Source: Molossus alvarezi
Taxonomy: Eukaryota; Chordata; Mammalia; Chiroptera; Molossidae
Length of the DNA: 64,000 bases
Direction of reading: 5' to 3'
NCBI GenBank assembly: GCA_037176705.1
Contig: CM073885.1
Location: 88,713,001 to 88,777,000 of the forward strand
Below, one piece after another: positions 1-10,170 of this stretch (within the stretch, counting starts at the first letter, position 1; every line of letters starts with the position of its first letter). Position numbers and translations under genes: made by a program. The notes under the pieces were generated by a model. The model searched no databases. It was not told where the DNA came from and saw only the letters and a program-made list of their open reading frames with translations.

Positions 1-1090
1 TATACATAAATATTAGTTTAAAAATCAATAAAATATCCTACCTCAAGAGCAAATCTCTCTAATCCAGGCTCCACTTTTTCTATTCAGCACAGTAGAAATG
101 CTGGAGACGCTGGGAATTATATTGGGAGTTCAGGATCAGTAGACTTGTTAATCAACCTTGTTATAGCATGAACATTCCTCAGTTCCTTCTTTTAATGTAC
201 TCCAAAGTCTAAAATACTTTCTTGATACTCCCCAGCCCAGAAAAACATCTCTCTAGATTTCCAAAGTGCTTGCACCTAAGGATTCTGTCTTCTTTTGTTC
301 ACCCCATAATATCACAAGCTTCTGACCCGAGAATGTCCCTGTATTCAGAGAAGCAACTTTGGACAACAATTGCAGGTTGCGTTGAGATGCTTTTAGCTCC
401 TACATGGCAGAAGCGATTTTACACTTGTTTTTTCCCAAAGGTTGCTAGAACACGCCAGACTTCGAGCCTCTCAGAGATTCCCGCGCACCTAGCTTGCAGG
501 ATTCATCCGTTGAGTTGGAAGGCTCTTGCTTGACTTTGCTTAGCTCAGTTTCACCACAAGTTAGCGATTCCACTCTTCGTGATCTGTTGTTCTACAAGGA
601 AGGCCTCACTTCACAAAGTTCCGTGCAGAGTGGAGCTTCCAGGCTCAACAGAGACAACTGCATTTATTATCACCAGCCCCGACTTTCAGTTCAGAGAAGA
701 ATCCTGTTTCAGCTCATTATCTCTCCAGTTCCGGCTTCTGCAGTCTCCATTAGAAGTACCTTGCCTTTATGCCAAGAGGCACTAAAGGGAGTGGCCCAGT
801 TCCCTGCCACAGGTGCCAACTACGAGCAGCCTCGCCCCATCAAGCACTCCCCCCTCCACCGCTCTGCCTTCTGTAGGCCAGAAACTCACTCCCCCACTAG
901 GGAGAACATGTCTTTTCTGAAATCATCTCCGATAGGCGGAGCCCAGACAGCATGCTCTTTCGGTTCCTCCCTGTTCCCTTTCAGTCATGCCCGCCACTCC
1001 TATAACGTTTTCTTCCTGCCACTGAGGGTTGGCTGGCCAAGTCTCTTCTCACCTCAGATAAAACCCTGTACCTCAAAAGGATCTAGACTG
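1..1090. other. No gene or assigned repeat
   Basis: This stretch is AT-rich at the left and pyrimidine-rich from about 500. Open frames of up to 220 codons lie here, but they resemble no family I know and show no domain, signal peptide or repeated motif. I see no SINE, LINE or tandem array. Confidence 0.5.
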
Positions 1091-1102
1091 GGTATTCAAC
1101 CC

Positions 1103-1350
1103 CTTTTTTTTTTAATCCTCATCCGAGGACATTTTTTCCATTTTTTGTTCAGATAGAGTGGGAAGGAGAGAGAGGAAGAGAGAGAAAAACATCGATGTGA
1201 AAAGGACACATCGAGTGGCTGCCACCCACACGAACCAACCAGGGCCGGGGACAAACTGCAACCGAGGTATGTGCCCTTAGAGGGAACCGAACCCGGGTCT
1301 CTCTGGACCACAGGCCGATGCTCTAACCACTGAGCAAAACCGGCCAAGGT
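1103..1350 (-). mobile_element. VES SINE, long form
   Basis: A tRNA-derived bat SINE in minus orientation. Read on the minus strand it begins with the tRNA head (A-box-like TTTTGCTCAGTGGTTAG, then GGTTCGGTTCC as the B box). It continues through the GTTTGTCCC and GATGTGT blocks and a CT-rich tract, and ends with the ATGTCCTCGGATGAGGAT tail and an A-tract (T run at 1104-1113). An 11-bp duplication, GTATTCAACCC, flanks it at 1092-1102 and 1351-1361, the mark of L1-driven target-primed insertion. It has no coding capacity. Confidence 0.9.
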
Positions 1351-1361
1351 GTATTCAACCC

Positions 1362-2025
1362 ATCTTTCAACCTATGGCTTTCAAAGAGGTAAAAACGAGA
1401 CGGAAATAAGGAAATCAAGGCCATTTTGAACAGAAGAGGGAAGAGTGAGGAAGACCAAAAAAAAAAAAAATGTGGGGTGAGAGTCTGAGCAGGTGGGGGC
1501 ACCTGACACTGAATCAGGAACCCTTCCAAGGAGAGCAGAGACCCCAGGCCCTGGACCTAAGACATGGTTTAATTGGCATGAAAATTGGTCTCATCAATCC
1601 TTAATTTCATTTAAAAGTCAGTAAGATGGAACTAAAATGTGTGTGTGTTTGTGGACTGGTGGGGTTTTCTCCCACCTTCACCCTTGTCATTTCTTTCCCT
1701 TCTCTGACGTTAGTAAAACAAATAAGAAATCAGACCCTGTGTAGCATAAAACATCAAACCTTTGCCAAAAGAAACAGCGTACTGAGCCACAGAAATGTGT
1801 TTGTTTCGTAGCCTCTTCACTCCGAAGGATCTAAGGCTCCCCTGCGCCCCTCTCAGGAGGGACTCCATGCAGCTTCTCACAGGGTGGAGTCGGGGACCAG
1901 AACCTCCTTTGTCGGGCACCATCGGATCAGGTTGCTCTCCCCCAGATCTCTCAGCCACCTTCCCACACACCAGCGTCTGTGGTGCCTCCTTCCTAAGAGC
2001 CAGCACCTGCTGCTCTCGTGCAGGC
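1362..2025. other. No gene or assigned repeat
   Basis: Includes an A13 run at 1457-1469. I see nothing else I can name. Confidence 0.45.
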
Positions 2026-2100
2026 CCACCCTCAGACCTGCACACAGGTTCCACCCTCAGGCCTGCACACAGGTTCCACCCTCAGGCCTGCACACAGGTT
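2026..2100. repeat. 25-bp tandem repeat, three units
   Basis: Three consecutive 25-bp units (2026-2050, 2051-2075, 2076-2100) begin CCACCCTCAG and end CACACAGGTT. Units 2 and 3 are identical and unit 1 differs at one base (A for G). It is a young minisatellite and likely to vary in length between individuals. Confidence 0.95.
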
Positions 2101-2592
2101 GTTGGAAGTGACTGGGAATTCACTTATAAGCCGTATAAACCGATGGCTGCTGATTGCCCGGACATAAACTACTCCAGCTCCATGGCCATCCCTTCCTGAT
2201 GACGACGACTCTGAGGTATGATCTCCTCTTCTCCAAGAGCAACTCTGTGGGGCTTTGCTGGATACCTTCCTATGCCTTCCTTCCTGATCCCACTTCCTCA
2301 CCCCCCACCGGTTGTTCCTGGGAACACTTCCTCATAAATCGCTTCCACATGATCTATCATCTCAGCAGCGGCCTCTTAGGATCCCCACCTAAGATATCCT
2401 AACATGGAGCCAAGAGTGCAGAGAAGGGAGGGGGGTGGGGTGGGGGAGAGAACACATCATCTCCAGTAGGTGGGAGGGCAGGGGATGTGGGAGGGAAATG
2501 AGAGAGAAGGGCTGTCATGTAACTGAAAGGAGACTTGATGGGGAAAGTAAAGAAACATGTGTACCACCTCCCAGAGCCCATATGTCTTTTAA

Positions 2593-2641
<49 letters not shown>

Positions 2642-3089
2642 GGAGTGCATGCACACAGAGTCTGTAACTTTTCTTTTCCCTTCCTCTTTCTGGGAAAGGA
2701 CTGTGCTACATGCCCTTCTGATGTTATAGGCAGAACAAAAGAGTTGCATGTTATTTTATCCTAAAATTTATTTTCTTTATACTTTCCTAATTTTGGTAAC
2801 CACAAAATAGCTTTGACAGAAAATAAAATAAATGAATACACAGCTTAAAGAAATGGACTTATATGAGCCTCCAGCAAAGCAACTCTGGAAAAAGGGGGCA
2901 AGAATGGACAGGCACTTCCTCTCTGGGTTCACAGAAGTACCTGCTTGATCCTCTTTTCTCTGAGTTATGAGGGCCAGCCCAGCTTTATAGTGGGTTTGCG
3001 AGCCTTCACTGAGATTCTTAGCCTCTGCATCTCCTTTCCTCCTCTGTGATAGGAATGGCAGTAATAAAAATAGCATTCATTACATCATT
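2101..3089. other. No gene; purine-rich stretch
   Basis: A G/A-rich stretch lies at about 2405-2530 and a dinucleotide array at 2597-2639. The rest shows no family I recognise. Confidence 0.45.
2597..2639. repeat. (GA)n microsatellite
   Basis: About 21 uninterrupted GA dinucleotides. The arginine/glutamate-rich open frames here are artefacts of the array. Confidence 0.97.
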
Positions 3090-3215
3090 CTTGTAGGGTA
3101 TACCAGTGCTCTGGGGTTAGTGCACATAACCCACGCAACAATACTTTGAGTAGCTATTGCCATCTTCATTTCAAAGATGAGAAAACTGAGGCACAAGACA
3201 TAACAAAAATCTTCC
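3090..3215 (-). mobile_element. MIR SINE fragment
   Basis: Read on the plus strand, the phrase CAAAGATGAGAAAACTGAGG at about 3173-3192 is the reverse complement of the MIR core (CCTCAGTTTCCTCATCTGTAA). Flanking sequence fits an old, diverged minus-strand MIR. Confidence 0.65.
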
Positions 3216-3221
3216 CAGGTT

Positions 3222-3602
3222 CCTGAGAAGATGCTCAACATCATTAATTATTAGGGAAATCCAAATCGAAACCACAATGAAATACCACCTCACACTTGTT
3301 AGAACAGCTATCATCAGAAAGACAAAAAACAACAAGTGTTGGTGAGGATGTGAGGGAAAGGGAACCCTTTGCACTGTTGGTGGGAATGTAAATTGGTGCA
3401 ACCACTAAGAAAAACAGTATGGAGTTTCCTCAGGGAATTAAAACTAGAACTACCATATGATCCAGCAATTCCACTTCTGGGTATTTATCCAAAGAAAATG
3501 AAAACACTAACTAAAAAAGACATTTTTACCCCATGTTCACTGAAGCATTATTTACAATAGTCAAGGCATGGAAACAATCTAAGTGTCCATTGATGAATGG
3601 AA
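3222..3602 (+). mobile_element. Old L1 fragment, end of ORF2
   Basis: This is the C-terminal part of a LINE-1 ORF2 in plus orientation, older than the other L1s here. The frame at 3369-3560 encodes [12 protein letters not shown] and then [14 protein letters not shown], the zinc-knuckle and following conserved block of L1 ORF2. The sequence just upstream (ACCACAATGAAATACCACC) is the usual L1 codon block for this region. It stops at a TA microsatellite. It lacks the EN and RT domains and is not functional. Confidence 0.9.
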
Positions 3603-3626
3603 TATATATATATATATATATATATT
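3603..3626. repeat. (TA)n microsatellite
   Basis: Twelve TA dinucleotides directly after the old L1 fragment. Confidence 0.95.
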
Positions 3627-4048
3627 ATATCACATAGTAGTTATGAGGATCAAATAAAATAATGTGTTTTGGACAGTTCTAACGCGCCTCATGTGATGTA
3701 CTGTATGATCGTTAGTGTTGTAATTATAATCAACCACATTCACAGTTGCTATAGCAGAGCCATGGACCTATCCATGTTATAAATTATCTTCCCCTAAAGG
3801 ACTTACAAAATCAAAAGGCTATATTCCTGGCAAGAAAGCAGTGGGACATCGTTTACCTGTAAAATGTGTTTACTTGGAGTTTACAAGCTTCTCTCTGTTT
3901 GTAGCGGGACCTTGGATTTGAACCTATACGTCTCTCTACTCCAATATCCAGTTGTGTCTGGAGAATTGGGAAAGTGGGTTCTCTAGGATGCTTCTGAGCA
4001 CGCCCAGGAGAGGAACTTCAGAGATGCCCATTGATTCTGCCCTTAGCC
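3627..4048. other. Unassigned; possible MIR piece
   Basis: At about 3640-3725 the order TATGAGGATCAAATAAAATAATG followed by a GTTCTAA-like block resembles the 3' half of MIR in plus orientation, weakly. Nothing else is recognisable. Confidence 0.3.
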
Positions 4049-4712
4049 TGTTATGGGTTGAATTGTGTTCCCTCAAAAGATGTTAAATTTCGGCCCAGAC
4101 ATGTGGCTCAGTGGCTGAGCGTCGACCCAGGCACCAAGAGATTGCAGGTTCGATTCCCCGTCAGAGCACATGCCCAGGTTGTGGGCCCGATCCCCAGTGG
4201 GGAGCATGTAGGAGGCGGCCAATCGATGTTCTCCCTCATCGATGTTTCTATCTCTCCCTCTCCCTTTCTCTCTCTCTCTAACATCAATAAAGGAAAAACA
4301 ATTTTTTTAAAAATGTTAAATTTCTAACCCTGAAGATTTGTGAATGTGACCTTATTTGGAAATAGGGTTTTTGTAGATGATCAAGTTAAGATGAGGTTAT
4401 TAGGGTGGGCCCTAATCCAATATTCCTAGTGTCCTTATTAAAAAGGAAAACTCAGACACAGAGACAGACACCTACAGAAGGAATAAGATGTGAAGACCAC
4501 CCACAAGCCCAGAAATGGTGGGGGTGCCAGAATTTAGGAGAACGGCATGGAACAGATCCTTCCCTCAGTTCTTCTGGGAGAAGGGACCAACCCTACCAAC
4601 ACAGTACCTAGATTTCAGACTTCTAGCTTCCAGAACTATGAGACAATACATTTCTGTTGTTTTAGCCACCCGGTTTGTGGTACTTTGTTGTTACTAGTAA
4701 ACTAATAATACA
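4049..4712 (+). mobile_element. MLT1-type LTR (ERVL-MaLR), solo
   Basis: A solo long terminal repeat of an old endogenous retrovirus-like family. It starts TGTTATGGGTTGAATTGTG and carries TGTGACCTTATTTGGAAATAG, AGGGTGGGCCCTAATCC and GTGTCCTTATTA. It closes with TTCCAGAACTATGAGACAATA, GCCACCCGG, TGTGGTAC and AACTAATAATACA, all in MLT1 order. AGCCT occurs at both edges (4045-4049 and 4712-4716) and may be the 5-bp TSD. A VES SINE at 4092-4312 interrupts it. No internal retroviral genes are attached. Confidence 0.85.
4092..4312 (+). mobile_element. VES SINE, short form
   Basis: A plus-strand SINE inserted into the MLT1 LTR. It has an A box (TGGCTCAGTGGCTGAG) and a perfect B box (GGTTCGATTCC), then GGGCACATGCCC-like and CCCAGTGGGGAGCATG blocks, a CT-rich tract and an A-rich end. 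The 12-bp TSD ATGTTAAATTTC is perfect (4080-4091 and 4313-4324). The body differs from the long form, so two VES subfamilies are present. Confidence 0.92.
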
Positions 4713-5539
4713 GCCTCCTATTGATAAGCTGCCTCCATTCCCAGCCCCTGACAGAGAAGGCAGAACCCCCCTGTAACCGCCCCCCAAGGGTCAAGGCTAT
4801 GGGAAGAATGAGGGCAAGAGTTCTGGGCAGGAACAACCCATCCCCAGGCTTTTCGGAACCCAGGACTGCTGCAGCCTGGCTCCGCCAAGGGATGACGCAG
4901 GGCCACCGCGTTCTCTCTCAGACAATAGGGAGCTCTAGAGGGTGGTGGGGCAAAGTTGGAAGCCCGTGTAGACTCTGGCTGCCATTTTGAGTTGTGTACA
5001 TGATGTTTAAGCAGAGGAAACGAGTCAAGAGAAAGTAAGGAGAATAGGGAGAGGCAGAGCTGATAGAATTGAAAGAGATGAGGGGAGGGAAGGAGAGAGA
5101 GAGAGAGAAAGAGAGAGACTGGCTGAGTTCTAGAGCTGTCTTGTTTCTGCCCTTGCTGAAGCCAGTTTTCTGGGTCCCTTCATGGATTTCCTTTAATAAA
5201 TCCCCCCTTTATCCTCTGGTAAGCTGACTGTTCTCTTTCTTGCACCTTAAGTGGCCTGAGTATAACAGCTCAGAAAAGTGACATCAGTCTCTGCAGAAGA
5301 ATCATGCTTAGTAAAGCAGTGACTTAGACATTTTATTTGGTCCAGGTCCTCATGTTCTCCTGTCTTAATCTGAGAAATAGCAGAGTGAACTAACAATGTA
5401 AGAATTGCTGTATCTAAAACCCCTGTGATGTTAGGCAGAAGGCAGAGTGGTTTTGGAACCCTGTGACCAAGTAACCCAAAGGCGGGAGAAGGCGGGGGCG
5501 GGTAAGGAACGAGCATGTGGACGCAGTGCAGCCTGGGAG
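4713..5539. other. Unassigned; possible LTR-like end and GA array
   Basis: A (GA)n-rich tract lies at 5092-5126. A polyadenylation-type AATAAA at about 5196 is followed by a pyrimidine-rich stretch and CTTGCACC, a layout seen at the 3' end of retroviral LTRs. I found no matching 5' end, TSD or internal genes, so this is only a suspicion. Confidence 0.3.
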
Positions 5540-5870
5540 GGTTCTGGGGCCTGGGCCTGAGGGCCTTAGACAATCCGAAGCAGTTTGGCCTTTCCCTGGA
5601 GGAGGAGAGTGGCCTAAATAGACATGCATTTCAGAAAGATTGAGATAGCAGCAGGGTAAGGAATGCATTAGAGGGAGACAAGGCTAGAGGTAAGGAGCGT
5701 GATGAGAGGTTGTTGCAGGAACCCAGCCATGAGAGGATGGTGGCCTTAGATGCGGACAGGACCCTGGATGAGGAAGGGGAAGGGGTCAGGTTAAGAGACA
5801 TTAAGGTGCTAAGTTGAGCAGATTTGGTGAATGTGGAGCCGAGGGGAGGGAGGAATGAGTAAGGGCACAC
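5540..5870 (-). mobile_element. L2-like LINE relic
   Basis: An old repeat in minus orientation. It is recognised by the order of phrases typical of antisense L2 3' sequence on the plus strand: GAGAGG TTGTTGCAGGAACCCAG, then GAGAGGATGGTGGCCTTAGA. It is heavily diverged and my family name is from memory. Confidence 0.5.
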
Positions 5871-6831
5871 TCAGTGAGGTGACTGGTGGGCAGGGGAGGT
5901 CTGAGGCAGCCACATTCCTAACCCTTATCACTCCAAGAACCAGTTCCTGACATTTGAGACTTGGGGGCCTGAAAGCAGATGTGTCCCAGCAGCAGAAAAG
6001 CGCCTCTTCAGGTCGCTGCCTGCTTGGAGCCTGCACTGGAGCTCTGGTTACACATTCAGAAGAATTGCCTCTCACATAATCATATATGTGACAAAGGCCT
6101 CAGCTATGAGCAACTTTAATGAAGACAAATAAATCAGCCAAATTCTGCAGCCTGCACAGCAGCTCCCTGGCCCTGCCTCGCTGTGGGCTACTCTGTGGGG
6201 GAAGCTCATTTCTGGCTGCAGCTCTTGCCTGGCCTGATGGAGATGTATGAGGACCCTCCCACCCAGGGGCGCCCCAGTTATGCCTGGATAGCCCCGGCAA
6301 GGGGCAGGCAGTTGCAGGGGCTGTAAGGGACTTCTAAGAAGATTCTAAGAGCACGTCGACACATTTCTAAAAGCTATGGTAGGAGAGGTATGCAAGTAGA
6401 GATTACTTGGATATAGTGGTCTGATTGTGTTAAGTAAACAAGCTCCCTGCATCCTGGTGGTTGCTGATTAGAAAAGTAACTATTAGAATTTTAATTCCAG
6501 CCAGTGAATAACCACTCCCCAAAAGGCAACTTACTGAGCGCCATGAATCAGTTCTGTGTCCTGAACCGAGTTTGGCTCTTTGCTGAATTCCCTTCTCCCC
6601 ATGGAGGCCGCTTGTGTCTGCCCATCCATTTCCTTTGTGACAGAACAGAAAACATTCAACTTTGGGATTTTTACTCTGACCTCTCCCAAAGGGATCACAA
6701 CCAATAAGAAAAAAGGCATTTATAAATCAAGCAGCATGTGATGGGCTGGTGAAGTGGCCATGATTCTATACCAGCCCTGATGGCAGGAATAGAGGTTGAG
6801 CAGGCCCCACCCTGAACTCTAGTTCGTTTTT
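5871..6831. other. No gene or assigned repeat
   Basis: Mixed-composition sequence. No domain-bearing frame, tandem array or dated repeat is apparent. Confidence 0.45.
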
Positions 6832-6888
6832 TGTTTTTTAATCCTCATCCGAGGACACTCTTCCATTTTTTGTCCAGATAGAGTGGGG

Positions 6889-6942
<54 letters not shown>

Positions 6943-7097
6943 TCCATGTGAAAGAGACACATCGAGTAGCTACCACCCGCACGACCAACCAGGGCTGGGG
7001 ACAAACTGCAACTGAGGTACATGCCCTTAGCAGGAACCGAACCCGGGTCTCTCTGGACCGCAGGCCGATGCTCTAACCACTGAGCCAAACCGGCCAG
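6832..7097 (-). mobile_element. VES SINE, long form
   Basis: A minus-strand long VES with intact tRNA head (GAACCGAACCC on the plus strand is the B-box complement) and the ATCCTCATCCGAGGACA tail complement at 6841-6857. The CT tract has expanded into a GA array at about 6891-6938. It sits in a T-rich target: CGTTTTTT occurs on both sides, so it appears to have landed in a pre-existing poly(A)/poly(T) tract. Confidence 0.9.
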
Positions 7098-7480
7098 GTC
7101 CGTTTTTTTTTGTTTTTTTTTATCAGTACACTTTTAATTTTGCATGGCTGTTGTACAAAATATCCTCGCTTCCCCTGAAACAGTATCATATCTAAAATAC
7201 ACTTTGATGAACACTGAATATTAAACTATTACATGACATCATATAAATAGACTGAATAGAGGTGAACAAAAATACAGACTCCTTGATGCTCAGAACCAGC
7301 TAGACAACCTCTAGAGGTGGAAAGACAGCAGTCTTTTGGTGCGTTTGGTGAGAGGACTTAGAGAAACTGCCCATTAGCAGGCAGAACTGGCTGTTGTGAG
7401 AGCATCCAGACCTGGCGGCAAGGAGGGTCCTGCCACGTCTCAGCACTTGCTCTGTTATTCAAAAGACTACAGGGAGGACA
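7098..7480 (-). pseudogene. Possible retrocopy 3' UTR end, gene unknown
   Basis: Read on the minus strand, an unassigned sequence of several hundred bases ends with AAAATTAAAAGTGTACTGAT and then an A-tract (T-rich run at about 7101-7122). ATTAAA is the commonest variant polyadenylation signal, and it lies about 15 bases before the A-tract, as in a real mRNA end. The sequence has no match among the LINE or SINE consensus sequences I know. This suggests the 3' UTR of a reverse-transcribed cellular mRNA, with the VES SINE then inserted in its tail. I could not identify the parent gene, a coding part or a convincing TSD, and the upstream limit is arbitrary. Confidence 0.3.
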
Positions 7481-8425
7481 ACCTCTCTCCCCAAGGGAGA
7501 CTTTAAAAATATGCCCCTCATCAGAGTCTCAATGAAACATTCTCAGAATTTCCCGACATGAATTAGACAAGCCAATTTTATGAGATCAATATGAAGGGAT
7601 TTGAAACTAATTAATCAGTGTAGAGATCAGATCAGCCAAGGACAGTGAGACAATAGAATGAAAACTTGGCAAGGCAGTTAAATGCCTCCTTGAATACAGA
7701 CAGTCTGATAGCACTGGGCCTCATCCTCCGTGGAAGATATTTCAATTGCTAAGTAAAAGCAAGTAAGTTTGGTGAAAAATCCACTGTCACCAGCAATCTT
7801 CTTCAGGGGATATTTTCTTAATGACACCCAGATTGATTTTCCATTCTTGGAAGGAAGAGAAGGAAGTAGAAGTGATCAGAAAACATAAATATCTTTTAAT
7901 AAAGCCAGGCAGGCTGCTGGAAGAACACACGTATACAGGAGAACTAAACAATAAAAATAATGTACTTGGGAAAGTGAGTTTCCAGCATCAACAGAGTGGC
8001 TGTGAGTCAACAAAGTTGGGGTGGGAACGTGTGGAGCACCTTACCACCCCGCTCAGCCGGCAGCCACACGCCGGAGGGGGAAGCCCAGGACGTTCGCACG
8101 CAGCAGGCCCATCTCACGGCAAAGGTTAGGCCAGACGAGCTCTAAGTTCCCTTCTGGCCTACAGATGCTGCTATTTGTTATTATCCCAGAGTCATCCTGA
8201 GAGGGGCCGGGTCAGCAGTAACTGAGAATTGGCAATAACTGTCATGGGAGGACACAGAGTGAGGACGCCTAAATCAGGGCTACATCTGCTCTCCACCACT
8301 CTCATCACTTCATTGATCAGAATCCTCCTCGAACCCAATCAAATTGTATTCCATTATTCTATACTTGCCCGACACCATGCTGGCCATGGGGTGGTTCAAA
8401 ATGTACACATCCCTCATGTTTCTTG
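7481..8425. other. No gene or assigned repeat
   Basis: May include more of the putative retrocopy body. A small CpG-bearing patch lies near 8040-8115. No recognisable protein. Confidence 0.4.
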
Positions 8426-8520
8426 GAGTGGTGAAAAGTATTCAGTCTTTGGAGACAGAAAGAACTGGGTTCAAATCCCTCTATACCACTAGCTGGTTGT
8501 GTGATTCCAGACAAGGCACA
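8426..8520 (+). mobile_element. MIR SINE fragment
   Basis: Plus-strand MIR. TCTTTGGAGACAGAAAGAAC, TGGGTTCAAATCCC and ACCACTAGCTGGTTGTGTGA follow MIR order (tRNA-like part, then core). The 3' half is missing. Confidence 0.75.
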
Positions 8521-8625
8521 TCTCTACAGTGGAATATTAGGCAGCCATTAAGAAGAATAAAATGGTTCTATATGGGAAAATGTCAATTTATTATTTAATT
8601 TAATTTTAATTTTTTAAAATATGTT

Positions 8626-8804
8626 TCTTATTGATTTTTTAGAGAGAGAGATAGAAACATCCATGTGAGAGAAAAACATTGATCCACTGCATCCTGCACA
8701 CCCCCTACTGGGGATCGAGCCCAAAACCCAGGCATGTGCCCTGACCAAGACCACTCAGTCCAGGGGACGATGCTCGATCCACTGAGCCACACTGGCCGGG
8801 CCAT
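8626..8804 (-). mobile_element. VES SINE, short form
   Basis: A minus-strand short VES: TATTGATTTTTTAGAGAGAG opens the plus-strand view and CACTGGCCGGGCC closes it. TACTGGGGATCGAGCCC is the complement of the subfamily block. The 8-bp TSD AATATGTT lies at 8618-8625 and 8805-8812. It split an older L1 3' region. Confidence 0.88.
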
Positions 8805-8812
8805 AATATGTT

Positions 8813-9297
8813 ATTTAAAAGAACATAGCAGACCATAGCCAAAAGGTGGAAGAACCCCAAGTGTCCATCCACGGATGAATGGATAAACAAAATGTGGTCT
8901 ATACATATAATTGTATATTATTCAGCCTTACACTGGAAGAAAATTCTGACACACCCTATAATATAGATGAACCTTGAAGACATTCTGCGAAGTGAGATAA
9001 GCCCATCACAAAAGGACACATTCTATATGATTCCACTTACATGAGGTACTTAGTTAGAGAAGTCAAACTCATAAAGATAGAAAGTAGAGTGGGCGATTGC
9101 TAGCAGTCGGTAGGGGTAAGGGTGAGTTGTTGTTCAGTGGGTGTTTCAGTCTGGGAAGATGAGGAGAGTCCTGGAGCTGGATGGAGGTGGCGGCTGTGCA
9201 GCAGGGTGAATGTGCCTGATGCCACTAAACTGTATGGCTACAAATGGTTCAAGTGGTGAATTTTATGTTATGTATATTTTCCACAATAAAAAATGTT
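8813..9297 (+). mobile_element. Old L1 3' end
   Basis: Plus-strand L1 sequence: AAGTGTCCATCCACGGATGAATGG, GTATATTATTCAGCC and ATGAACCTTGAAGACATTCTG encode the tail of ORF2, followed by a 3' UTR ending near TTCCACAATAAAAAATG. A related block upstream (about 8521-8600, GGAATATTAGGCAGCCATTA) belongs to the same or a second old copy and is separated by the VES SINE. No open frame survives. Confidence 0.8.
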
Positions 9298-9803
9298 AAT
9301 GATAGAACAGTAGGTATAGTACGATCCATATTTGCTTAAAATTTTTAAATCTTTATGCACAATTTTAAAAATCTCATTTGGAAATTTTTTTTTAATGTTG
9401 ATGATGTTAAAATGATAATATTTTAGATAGTTAAATATATATATATTTAAAATTAATCTGTTTTTAGTTTTTTCTTAATGTGACCAGAAAATATGAAATT
9501 ACATATAGGATGCACTTTTGTGGTTTGCATTATGTTCTCATTGGACAGAGCTGATCCAGACCCCCGGAAGCTGTTTCAGGGCCATGACTTATCCAACCAA
9601 CCGAGGCTCCAGCTGCTTGGACTCGTCAGCTCGACTCCACTGGGTTTTCTGCACAGCATCAGCTAGGGCGACCCATGCTCTGCAGCTCAGGGCTGTCAAT
9701 GCTTCTGAAGCCATCAGCTGAGTTCGAGAATAAGAAACAGCTGGGTATCTGTGCGTTCACTCACATTCCCTCCCCAGCTCACCTCCCTGGCTTCCTTTTA
9801 GGA
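9298..9803. other. AT-rich, unassigned
   Basis: 9298-9500 is AT-rich and may be more old L1 3' UTR. 9500-9800 has no recognised repeat or gene. Confidence 0.4.
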
Positions 9804-9993
9804 CAGTGGTTCTCAAAATGTGGTCCCTGGACCAGCAGCATCACATTACCTGGACACTTGTTAGAAATACAAATTTTGGGACACCATCCAGAGACTTTGA
9901 TTCAGAAACTGTGGGGATGGGGCCCAGCAATCAGATTTTTAACAAATCTGTTATTCTGTCATTCTGATGCAGGCTAATGTTTGCCAACCACTG
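9804..9993 (-). mobile_element. MER5A MITE (hAT-Charlie)
   Basis: A 190-bp non-autonomous hAT transposon. It starts CAGTGGTTCTCAAAATGTGG and ends TTGCCAACCACTG, inverted terminal repeats of the Charlie group. It contains CCAGCAGCATCA, CTTGTTAGAAATAC and GATTCAGAAACTGTGGGG in MER5A minus-strand order. The 8-base flanks TTTTAGGA and TCTTAGGC agree at six positions, consistent with an aged hAT TSD. Confidence 0.88.
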
Positions 9994-10001
9994 TCTTAGG
10001 C

Positions 10002-10170
10002 CACTGTCCTGAAACTGCTACACATTAAATCACCTGGGGAGCTTCTGAAACTCCAATGCCCAGGTCACCCCCACCTCAAGTAAATCAGAATAGTGGGGAG
10101 TAGGACCCAGGCATCAGTTTTTGAAAACGTCCTGCTGCCTTGATTCCAGTGTGCAGCCATGGCTGAGCCC
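10002..10170 (+). mobile_element. Second MER5-like relic
   Basis: Ten bases after the first copy and in the opposite orientation. AATCACCTGGGGAGCTTCTG, CCCAGGTCACCCCCACC and AATCAGAATAGTGGGGAG match the MER5A plus-strand order. The terminal repeats are eroded. The pair could form an inverted structure. Confidence 0.7.

Noticed and set aside
494..1156. 220-codon open frame at the left end
   Set aside because: No recognisable domain, no start context or codon pattern in support, and its end runs into a VES SINE. Likely chance.
2435..2764. Arginine/glutamate-rich protein
   Set aside because: It is the translation of a (GA)n microsatellite.
4713..5275. Possible retroviral LTR ending at AATAAA and CTTGCACC
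   Set aside because: Only the 3' side looks right; no 5' boundary or TSD.
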